A stretch of 12,985 bases of DNA. It comes from AWTP1-13 sp041288195. GTDB lineage: Bacteria > Pseudomonadota > Alphaproteobacteria > Rhizobiales > Hyphomicrobiaceae. This document shows, one piece after another, positions 6,896-12,869 of this stretch. The notes beneath the pieces are model-generated. The model saw nothing but the letters and a program-made list of their open reading frames with translations. It did no database searches and was not told the DNA's origin. Made by a program: the position numbers and the translations under genes. How positions within the stretch are numbered: position 1 is the stretch's first letter; every line of letters starts with the position of its first letter. The stretch covers positions 1 to 12,985 of the forward strand of contig JBGGME010000148.1 in NCBI GenBank assembly GCA_041288195.1, given 5' to 3'.

Positions 6896-7812
6896 GCGTC
6901 GGCGTCGACCTGTTTCCGGGCTTTGCCGAGCACCGTATCAAGACCGCCGGCGCGGAAATCTACCTGCGCACGGGCGGCAGCGGGCCTCCACTCCTTCTGC
7001 TGCACGGCTATCCGATGACGCACGTCACCTGGCACAGAATTGCCGGCGAACTCGCCCGCCATTGCACGCTGGTGGTTCCCGACCTGCGCGGCTATGGCGC
7101 GAGCTCCGTCCCCGACAGCGACCCCGAGCACCTCGCCTACTCCAAGCGCGTGATGGCGCAGGATTGCCTCGAGGTCATGCGCGCGCTCGGACACGAGCGC
7201 TTCATGGTGGCGGGCCACGACCGCGGCGGCCGCGTCGGCTACCGGCTGGCGCTCGACCATCCCGAGGCGGTCGGCGCCTTCATCCCCGTCGACATCATCC
7301 CCACGGCCGAGGCCTGGCGCGCGACCAACGCCGAGCGGTCGATTCGCGCCTACCACTGGGCGTTCCTGGCGCAGCCCTATCCGCTGCCCGAGCGCCTCAT
7401 CTCCAAGGACCCCACATTCTACCTCGACCACACGCTCGCGAGCTGGGCCAAATCGGGCACGCTGTCGCATTTCGCGCCCGAGGCGCTCGCATGCTACCGC
7501 GCCCTGCTGGAGGACCCCGCGCGCGTGCACGCCGTGTGCGAGGACTACCGCGCCGGCGCCACCATCGACTGGCGGCTCGACGAGGCCGACATGGCCGCCG
7601 GCCGCAGGATCGCCTGCCCCACCTTCTTCATCTGGAGCAGCGACTACCTGGGCCGCGGCGGCGCCACGCCGATCGAGGTCTGGCGCAGGTGGTGCAGCGG
7701 GCCGCTGTCGGGCGCCGCCGTCGACTCCGGCCACTTCCAGGCCGAGGAGAACCCCAGGGATACCCTGGCGGCGCTGGTGCCGTTTCTCTCTTCTCACGGG
7801 AACGCGCGATGA
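6892..7812 (+). CDS. Alpha/beta hydrolase, fluoroacetate-dehalogenase type
   Basis: The 306-residue product resembles the haloacetate/fluoroacetate dehalogenases across its whole length. From recall of the Rhodopseudomonas palustris enzyme (RPA1163), every catalytic position has an equivalent: nucleophile Asp110 in GHDRGGRV (108-115), carboxylate-binding Arg111 and Arg114, acid Asp134 in VDIIPT, halide-pocket His155, Trp156 and Tyr219 (YHWAFLAQP and CEDYRAG), and base His281 in DSGHF. The oxyanion segment HGYP is at 38-41. The family hydrolyses alpha-halo carboxylates to glycolate plus halide. Substrate here is inferred, and a related non-dehalogenating hydrolase cannot be excluded. There is no signal peptide, so it acts in the cytosol. 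The ATG overlaps the purD stop as ATGA, and its own stop overlaps the ATG of the repeat frame at 7809. Confidence 0.85.
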   Translation: MSVGVDLFPGFAEHRIKTAGAEIYLRTGGSGPPLLLLHGYPMTHVTWHRIAGELARHCTLVVPDLRGYGASSVPDSDPEHLAYSKRVMAQDCLEVMRALGHERFMVAGHDRGGRVGYRLALDHPEAVGAFIPVDIIPTAEAWRATNAERSIRAYHWAFLAQPYPLPERLISKDPTFYLDHTLASWAKSGTLSHFAPEALACYRALLEDPARVHAVCEDYRAGATIDWRLDEADMAAGRRIACPTFFIWSSDYLGRGGATPIEVWRRWCSGPLSGAAVDSGHFQAEENPRDTLAALVPFLSSHGNAR

Positions 7813-7979
7813 CTGCCGCCGACGTGGTCCCCTCCCCCATCGTGCCGGAGGCGCGTCTTCGACACGACGTGGGGGAGGGACAGGGAGGGGGGGACTTTCG
7901 AACCTTTTACGGCGGGACTCCCCCCACCCCTAACCCCTCCCCACGAGGGGGAGGGGAACCGCGTTGGTGGCTGCCATGA
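7809..7979 (+). other. 56-codon open frame through the repeat, ATGA-coupled at both ends
   Basis: The ATG at 7809 overlaps the hydrolase stop (TGA 7810-7812), and GGGAA lies 6 bases before it. The frame passes through the whole palindromic repeat without a stop and ends with TGA at 7977-7979, which overlaps the ATG at 7976 of the next gene. The product is low in complexity (GEGQGGG, then TPPTPNPSPRGGGE, ending PRWWLP), the kind of peptide usually read from such repeats. It is probably not a functional protein. It may carry ribosomes through the repeat, or mark an original patatin start that the repeat interrupted. Confidence 0.3.
7828..7958. repeat. G/C-tract intergenic palindromic repeat (REP-like)
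   Basis: Hairpin 1 pairs CCCTCCCCCA (7830-7839) with TGGGGGAGGG (7870-7879). It is extended, past a 2-base bulge, by TCGTG (7840-7844) with CACGA (7863-7867). A middle pair sets GGGAGGGGGGAC (7883-7894) roughly against ACTCCCCCCACCCC (7917-7930). Hairpin 2 is CCCCTCCCC (7934-7942) with GGGGAGGGG (7948-7956) around a 5-base loop. Nested C- and G-tract palindromes coding TPNPSPRGGGE-like peptides are dispersed repeats in many Hyphomicrobiales. The 3' G-rich arm lies 7-10 bases before TTG 7964 and GTG 7967, so the repeat may also supply a Shine-Dalgarno sequence to the following gene. Confidence 0.75.
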
Positions 7980-8962
7980 AACCAACCGGCAAGGCCCTGG
8001 CGGTGCGCAAGCCGACATTGCCGGTCGCGCGGCCCACGATCGCGCTGGCGCTGGGCGGCGGCGGCGCGCGCGGGCTCGCGCACATCCTCATGCTCGAGGT
8101 GTTCGACGAGCTCGGCATCAAGCCCACCGTCATTGCCGGCACGTCGATCGGCGCGGTGTTCGGCGCGGCCTACGCCTCGGGCCTCTCGGCACGGCTGATC
8201 CGGGCGCACACCGAGGAGACGCTGAGCCAGCGCTTCGACATCATCCGCCAGCTGCTCTCGGCGAGGTCCGATCCCGTCCTCAAGATCTTCAACTTCGTGC
8301 CGATCCGCTCCGCGCTGCTCAAGCCCGAGACGCTGCTCGACTACCTGCTGCCGAGCAAGGTCGCGCGCGACTTCGCACACCTTGCGATCCCGCTCAAGGT
8401 GTTGGCCACCGACTACTACGCGCAGGAGCAGCGCATCATCGGCGAGGGCGCCCTGCGCTCGGCTGTCGCCGCCAGCATCGCCCTGCCTGCCCTGTTCACG
8501 CCGGTCAGCATCGACGGCCGCCTGCTGATGGACGGCGGCCTCACCAATCCGCTCCCCTTCGACGTGCTCGACGGCGCGGCCGACCTGACGGTGGCGATCG
8601 ACGTCAGCGGCGCACCCACCCCGCCCAGCAAGCGCGACCACCCCTCCGTGTTCGCCGCGCTGATGGCGTCGACGCAGATCCTGCAGCGCACGATCGTGCG
8701 CGAGAAGCTCAAGAGCCGGCAACCCGACATCTACATCGACGTGGAGGTCGACGACTTCTACCTGCTCGATTTCCATCGCTTCAAGGATGTGCTCGCCGCG
8801 GCGGCGCCGGCCAAGGCGCAGCTCAAGCGCCAGCTCGCCCGCGTGCTCGCGAGCCACACCGCAGAGGTGGTGACGGCCGCCGCGGCCGAGGCGCCCCATC
8901 CTCCCGCGCGCAAGCGCAAGCTGCCCGGCCTCAAGCGGATGTCGCGGGCCGATACGAAATGA
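7976..8962 (+). CDS. Patatin-like phospholipase (first of a tandem pair)
   Basis: The 328-residue product is a bacterial patatin-like lipid acyl hydrolase with a Ser-Asp dyad. From the ATG at 7976 it shows the oxyanion-hole loop GGGGARG (27-33), the nucleophile elbow GTSIG (55-59, Ser57) and the DGG motif (186-188, Asp186). ATDYY lies near 144, and a basic C-terminal tail ends the protein. Residues 1-20 are basic and lack a convincing signal peptide, so it probably acts on membrane lipids from the cytosol. Substrate and in vivo role are unknown. Start choice is open. TTG at 7964 and GTG at 7967 have a GAGGGG 7 and 10 bases upstream, but that motif belongs to the repeat; ATG at 7976 has GGTGG at 5 bases and an ATGA overlap with the preceding short frame. 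Its stop overlaps the second patatin gene as ATGA. Confidence 0.9.
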   Translation: MKPTGKALAVRKPTLPVARPTIALALGGGGARGLAHILMLEVFDELGIKPTVIAGTSIGAVFGAAYASGLSARLIRAHTEETLSQRFDIIRQLLSARSDPVLKIFNFVPIRSALLKPETLLDYLLPSKVARDFAHLAIPLKVLATDYYAQEQRIIGEGALRSAVAASIALPALFTPVSIDGRLLMDGGLTNPLPFDVLDGAADLTVAIDVSGAPTPPSKRDHPSVFAALMASTQILQRTIVREKLKSRQPDIYIDVEVDDFYLLDFHRFKDVLAAAAPAKAQLKRQLARVLASHTAEVVTAAAAEAPHPPARKRKLPGLKRMSRADTK

Positions 8963-9810
8963 CCGACGGGGGCCTCGGAACCGACGCCCGCAAGCCGGGC
9001 CCGCGCATCGGCCTGGCGCTCGGCGGCGGCTCGGCGCGGGGATTTGCTCACGTGCTGATGCTGGAGGCCTTCGACGAGTTGGGCCTCGTGCCCGCCATCA
9101 TCGCCGGCACGTCCATGGGCGCCATCTGCGGCGCAGCCTACGCCGCGGGCCACACGGGCGCCGAGCTGCGCGAGGAGCTCTTGGCCGTGTTCGGCCGCCG
9201 CCGGCACCTGCTCAAGCGCCTCGCCGCCAAGCTGCGCGACGGCTCGCCCTGGCTGTGGAGCCCGCGCGACAACGTCACCCTGTTCGAGATGCTGCTGCCC
9301 GACGCCATGCGGCGCAGCTTCGACACCCTGAAGATCCCCTTCCTCGCCATCGCAACGGACTACTACGGCATCGAGCAGGTCGTCCTCGATAGAGGCCCCC
9401 TGATCCCGGCGCTGGCGGCAAGCTCCGCCCTGCCGCACCTCGCCCGGCCGGTGGTGATCGAGGGTCGCGTGCTGATCGACGGCGGCTACGTCAATCCCGT
9501 GCCCTACGACGTGATCATGGGCCGGGCCGACATCACCGTGGCTATCGATGTCACGGGAGATACGAAGATAAGGCCCGGCACGGCCATCCCGGGCACGCTG
9601 GCGGCCATGACCGGGGCGACCCAGATCCTCTTCCACTCCATCACGCGCGAGAAGCTCAAGTCGGTGGCGCCCGACATCTTCATCAGGCCGGAGGTCGGCG
9701 CCTTCGGTGCCCTCGACTATTTCCGCATCGAAGAAATTTTCCGCGCCGCTGAGCCCGCCAAGCAACTATTGAAAAATAAGATTTCACAAATGGTTATGGA
9801 TCGCAGTTGA
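8959..9810 (+). CDS. Patatin-like phospholipase (second of a tandem pair)
   Basis: The 283-residue product is a clear paralogue of its upstream neighbour, with the same motif order: GGGSARG (22-28), GTSMG (50-54, Ser52), ATDYYG (132-137), DGG (174-176, Asp174), then YVNPVPYDV. Shared stretches such as MLEAFDELG, REKLKS and PDIFI support a local duplication followed by divergence. It lacks the basic Pro/Lys tail of the first copy. The start ATG overlaps the previous stop (ATGA 8959-8962), which implies coupled expression. The last 30 or so codons turn AT-rich (KNKISQMVMDRS), unlike the rest of the gene. Function within the patatin family is not assignable from sequence, and phospholipase A or acyl-hydrolase activity is the family expectation. 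Confidence 0.9.
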   Translation: MTDGGLGTDARKPGPRIGLALGGGSARGFAHVLMLEAFDELGLVPAIIAGTSMGAICGAAYAAGHTGAELREELLAVFGRRRHLLKRLAAKLRDGSPWLWSPRDNVTLFEMLLPDAMRRSFDTLKIPFLAIATDYYGIEQVVLDRGPLIPALAASSALPHLARPVVIEGRVLIDGGYVNPVPYDVIMGRADITVAIDVTGDTKIRPGTAIPGTLAAMTGATQILFHSITREKLKSVAPDIFIRPEVGAFGALDYFRIEEIFRAAEPAKQLLKNKISQMVMDRS

Positions 9811-9888
9811 TTTTTCCACAGAAGATTTGCTGCAACGCTCGGAATTTCCCTCACGTTTGCCACATTGCATGTGCTACACGAGCGCCCG

Positions 9889-9903
9889 TTAACCTTCTGT
9901 TTA
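9889..9903 (+). promoter_or_regulatory. CtrA-like box upstream of the HEXXH gene
   Basis: TTAACCTTCTGTTTACC contains TTAA (9889-9892), a 7-base spacer, then TTTA (9900-9903). This is one mismatch from the TTAA-N7-TTAA recognition pattern of the alphaproteobacterial cell-cycle regulator CtrA. It lies 19 bases before the proposed GTG start, in a spacer (9811-9922) visibly lower in GC than its surroundings. Binding is inferred from the pattern alone. Confidence 0.33.
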
Positions 9904-9922
9904 CCGTGACTTCGGGGGCGGG

Positions 9923-10630
9923 GTGGCGCGGGCAATCGGTGAAGGCTTCCGCATAGACGTCGACCTGGATCATGCGCGGCGCGAAGCCGACCGCGTACGC
10001 GACATGCTGCAGGCCTTGAGGCGGCGCCACGACCTGTCCCGCTTCGAATACACGCGCGTCATTCGCGTCGTCCCCGGCGGCGACACCTTCAGCCACCCGA
10101 TCCTCACGCTCGGCAACCGCTTCGCCGACAACGAGGACCTGCTGCTCTCCACCTACCTGCACGAGCAGATGCACTGGTATCTGTGGTATCTGGGGACGCC
10201 GGAGAAGGACCCCGTGGCGCCGTTCTTCGACGAGCTGGTACGGCGCTATCCGGAAGCCCCTACCGAACTGCCCGACGGCGCCCGCAACTACGAATCGACC
10301 TACCTGCACCTCGTCATCAACTGGCTCGAGGTGGCGGCGACGTCCGAGTTCATCGGCCGCCATCGCGCCATGGCGGTGGCCGACGTGCAGCGCACCTACC
10401 GCTGGATCTACCGCACCGTATTGCGGGACTGGGATGCCCTGCAGGAGCTCTTCGAGCGCCACGGCCTGGTGCCGATCCGCGCCGCCCGGGAGCTGGAGGC
10501 CGAGAACGCCAAGACCGCCAAGCGCGCCCTCAACGGCGGCTCGAAAAAAAGCTCCGCAAAAGGTCGCCGGAGCGCGTCTCCTCGATCCCGCCGTAAACCT
10601 GCGGCGCGTGGTGGCAGGTCGGCTGGGTGA
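9923..10630 (+). CDS. Uncharacterised protein with an HEXXH metallopeptidase-like motif
   Basis: I do not recognise a named family. The 235-residue product has HEQMH at 80-84 inside a helix (LLSTYLHEQMHWYLWYL), the zinc-binding HEXXH arrangement of many metallopeptidases. A second conserved-looking helix follows at 126-144, where HLVINWLEVAATSEF offers His128, Glu136 or Glu142 as a possible third ligand. Asp/Asn/Glu residues before the motif (NRFADNED, 65-72) and an aromatic WY-rich face are notable. No signal peptide or membrane segment is evident. Residues from about 200 to the end form a Lys/Arg/Ser-rich tail that overlaps the tadA coding region on the other strand, so the tail may be an overlap by-product. 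The start is GTG at 9923 with G-rich sequence just upstream. The coding-like composition of residues 1-190 supports a real gene. Confidence 0.75.
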   Translation: MARAIGEGFRIDVDLDHARREADRVRDMLQALRRRHDLSRFEYTRVIRVVPGGDTFSHPILTLGNRFADNEDLLLSTYLHEQMHWYLWYLGTPEKDPVAPFFDELVRRYPEAPTELPDGARNYESTYLHLVINWLEVAATSEFIGRHRAMAVADVQRTYRWIYRTVLRDWDALQELFERHGLVPIRAARELEAENAKTAKRALNGGSKKSSAKGRRSASPRSRRKPAARGGRSAG

Positions 10631-10988
10631 AGATGCGCGCCCCGTGCTCGACGCCCCCGCCCTTGGGGTCTGGCGCGCCGAAGTAGAGCCGGCGGATGCG
10701 CGCAAACGCGATCGCCGCCGCGCACATCGGGCAGGGCTCGAGCGTCACATAGAGGTCGGTGCCGTCGAGCCGCTCCGATCCGAGCACCCGGCACGCCTCC
10801 CGGATCGCCAGCAGCTCGGCATGCGCCGTCGGGTCGGCCAGCTCCCGCGTGCGGTTGCCGGCGCGCGCCAGCACGCGGCCGTCGCTCGCCACCACGACGG
10901 CGCCGACGGGCACCTCGCCCCGCGCCGCCGCCGCCTCGGCTTGCGCGAGCGCCGCCTGCATGTGGCTCCGAGGCGCAGGAGACGTCAT
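10530..10988 (-). CDS. tadA: tRNA-specific adenosine deaminase TadA
   Basis: TadA converts adenosine 34 to inosine in the tRNA-Arg(ACG) anticodon, allowing wobble decoding, and is usually essential. The 152-residue product has the cytidine-deaminase-fold zinc motifs: HAE at 56-58 (zinc His56, proton-shuttle Glu58) and PCPMC at 85-89 with both zinc Cys residues. It also has the N-terminal EVPVGAVVV strand and the family ending LLRSFFSSRR. The ATG at 10988 overlaps the stop of the upstream methyltransferase-like gene as ATGA. An alternative ATG nine codons later is possible, because the conserved helix begins there. Its 3' end overlaps the convergent HEXXH gene by 101 bases, a region in which tadA clearly has the conserved reading frame. 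Confidence 0.95.
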   Translation of the reverse strand: MTSPAPRSHMQAALAQAEAAAARGEVPVGAVVVASDGRVLARAGNRTRELADPTAHAELLAIREACRVLGSERLDGTDLYVTLEPCPMCAAAIAFARIRRLYFGAPDPKGGGVEHGARIFTQPTCHHAPQVYGGIEETRSGDLLRSFFSSRR

Positions 10989-11830
10989 GGCAGCACGAGC
11001 TCCTCGGAGGAGAACCACAGATCGGGGTAGACCGCCGTTGCCGTTGCATCGGGCGCGCGCTGCGCCGTCAGATGCAGCGAGCGGGACTGCCACGCCGCAT
11101 GGCTGCTGACCGGCGTCGAGTCGGGAACGGTCTGCGATGCACCAACGCAGGGTATGAACCACGCCGGCATCAACGGCTTCACCTCGAGGCCCGACGCCCG
11201 CGCAGTCACGAGAGTCGCGATCCCGACCGCCTTCGACGGCCGCCAGGGAAAGATCATGCGCCCCCCGGGCCGCAGCGCATGCAGCCAACCGACCGGAGGC
11301 GCTGCGACGCCGGCGTTCACGTAGATCAGGTCCGAGGGCGGGACGGGGAGCGAGACGGCGTCGCCGGCGGTGACGGTGGCATTCTCGAAGGGGGAAAGAT
11401 TCTCTCGGGCCGCAACGGCAAGCGTCTCCTCGATCTCGAAGGCGTGCACGCGGCCACCGGGCAGCACCAGCATCGAGAGGATCGCCGTGTAGTACCCCAT
11501 GCCGGCACCGATGTGGGTGACCATCTCGCCCGGCTGGGGGGAAACGGCACCGATCCAGGCGGCGTGGAGAAAGGGCTCCCCATTGTTGATGCCCTTCTCC
11601 GTGTCGAGTGCGACCAGCGCGTTCTGATAGAGGTAGATCGGATCGGCACTGGGCGTGTCGATGTAGCTGTCCCCGACCATGATCTTCCATGGCCCCGGCG
11701 GCAGGAACGCCTCGCGAGGTACGAGCTCGAAGATTCGCTCCAGCCTCGGATCGCGCGAGCGGCTGGCGCCCGCCATCAGCTTCGCATAGAAGCCGCGGAT
11801 CTCGTCGAGGCTGGCACGCCGCCCGCTCAT
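10985..11830 (-). CDS. Protein-L-isoaspartate O-methyltransferase-like protein
   Basis: The 281-residue product is a class I SAM-dependent methyltransferase of the isoaspartyl methyltransferase (PCMT) type. The N-terminal segment has the VPREAFLPPG pattern (37-46) typical of PCMT proteins, and the SAM-binding motif I is THIGAGMGYYTAIL (105-118), followed by a VHAFEIEE acidic strand end. Where classical PCMT has an ISQP-type motif before motif I, this protein has NNGEPFLHAAWIGAV, so substrate specificity may differ and true isoaspartate repair is uncertain. The C-terminal region after about 210 is poorly recognisable. The ATG at 11830 has AAGGGGAA with a good spacer; longer frames upstream are basic and non-conserved. 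It is ATGA-coupled to tadA downstream and divergent from rluB. Confidence 0.8.
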   Translation of the reverse strand: MSGRRASLDEIRGFYAKLMAGASRSRDPRLERIFELVPREAFLPPGPWKIMVGDSYIDTPSADPIYLYQNALVALDTEKGINNGEPFLHAAWIGAVSPQPGEMVTHIGAGMGYYTAILSMLVLPGGRVHAFEIEETLAVAARENLSPFENATVTAGDAVSLPVPPSDLIYVNAGVAAPPVGWLHALRPGGRMIFPWRPSKAVGIATLVTARASGLEVKPLMPAWFIPCVGASQTVPDSTPVSSHAAWQSRSLHLTAQRAPDATATAVYPDLWFSSEELVLP

Positions 11831-11893
11831 AGGTGTTCCCCTTGCTCGCGAACGCGACGCTCCACGGCGTCCGCCCCGCCTCTTCCGGCTCAC

Positions 11894-11922
11894 TTCTAGT
11901 CGCGGTTGGCAGCCTGCCGCAA
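11894..11922 (-). promoter_or_regulatory. Promoter candidate for the methyltransferase-tadA unit
   Basis: Read on the minus strand, TTGCGG (11922-11917) is followed after exactly 17 bases by CTAGAA (11899-11894). The second element shares four of six bases with the CTATAT -10 pattern reported for rhizobia. A start near 11887 would give a leader of about 57 bases to the ATG at 11830. The -35 match is weak, so this is a candidate only. Confidence 0.25.
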
Positions 11923-11933
11923 AGCGCTTAGAG

Positions 11934-12869
11934 ATGCATCCCATGCAGAAAGCCTCGCCAGGTCAACGCCCGCGCCGCGGCCGGCATCAGGAGCAGCCGG
12001 CCGAGCGCACCGGGCCGATGCGGATTGCCAAGGCGCTGGCGCGTGCCGGGCTGTGCTCGCGGCGCGAGGCCGAGCGCTGGATCGAGCTCGGCCGGGTCAG
12101 CGTCAATGGCCTGGTGCTCGAGACTCCCGCCCGCGACGTTTCCCCAAGCGACCGCATCCTGGTCGACGGCAAGGAGCTGCCGGGCCTCGAGCCGCCCCGG
12201 CTGTGGCGCTATCACAAGCCCAGGGGCCTCGTCACCACCCACAGCGACCCGCGGGGCCGCAAGACCGTGTTCGAGAGCCTGCCCCCCAATATGCCGCGCG
12301 TGATCTCGATCGGCCGCCTCGACTTCAACACCGAGGGGTTGCTGCTGCTCACCAACGATGGCGCGCTGGCGCGGCACCTCGAGCTGCCGGCGACGGGCTG
12401 GCTCCGCCGCTACCGCGTGCGCGCGCACGGCACCATCACGCAGGAGACGCTCGACGGCCTCAAGCGCGGCATCGAGATCGCCGGCACGCGCTATGGCCCG
12501 ATCGAGGCCGCCCTCGACAAGGTGCAGGGCGCCAACGTCTGGCTCACGATCGGCCTGCGCGAGGGCAAGAACCGCGAGGTTCGCACGGTGCTCGACAAGC
12601 TGGGCCTCACCGTCAACCGGCTGATCCGCATCTCCTTCGGGCCGTTCCAGCTCCTGGACCTCGAGCCCGGCGCGGTCGAGCCGGTGCGGCGGCGCAACCT
12701 CATCGATCAGCTGGGGCCAAAAGTCTCAGCCGAGCTCGCTCTCACCGACGATGAGGACGCTCCGGGCCGCGCCAACTGGGCCAAGCCCAGGGCAGCCGCG
12801 AAGGCCCCGTCGAAATCCCATGGCAGGGCCCCGACGAAGGCCCCCACGAAGGCCAAGGCCGGATCATGA
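11934..12869 (+). CDS. rluB: 23S rRNA pseudouridine synthase, RluB/RsuA family
   Basis: The 311-residue product has an N-terminal S4 RNA-binding domain (about 29-76, RIAKALARAGLCSRREAE) and an RsuA/RluB-type catalytic domain with GRLDFNTEGLLLLTNDG at 127-143, where Asp130 is the catalytic Asp. YHKPRGLV (93-100) and LREGKNREVR further on are also family hallmarks. RluB modifies U2605 of E. coli 23S rRNA. Assignment to RluB rather than another RsuA-family member is from overall resemblance. Residues about 265-311 form a Lys/Ala/Pro-rich tail. The start is unclear. ATG 11934 has almost no ribosome site, ATG 11943 lies three codons on, and ATG 12018 begins exactly at the S4 domain. The stop overlaps rsmD as ATGA. 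Confidence 0.9.
   Translation: MHPMQKASPGQRPRRGRHQEQPAERTGPMRIAKALARAGLCSRREAERWIELGRVSVNGLVLETPARDVSPSDRILVDGKELPGLEPPRLWRYHKPRGLVTTHSDPRGRKTVFESLPPNMPRVISIGRLDFNTEGLLLLTNDGALARHLELPATGWLRRYRVRAHGTITQETLDGLKRGIEIAGTRYGPIEAALDKVQGANVWLTIGLREGKNREVRTVLDKLGLTVNRLIRISFGPFQLLDLEPGAVEPVRRRNLIDQLGPKVSAELALTDDEDAPGRANWAKPRAAAKAPSKSHGRAPTKAPTKAKAGS

Noticed and set aside
10544..10550. A7 run as a sequencing frameshift or programmed slippage site
   Set aside because: The tadA frame on the other strand reads correctly through it to a normal family ending, so the base count is probably right.
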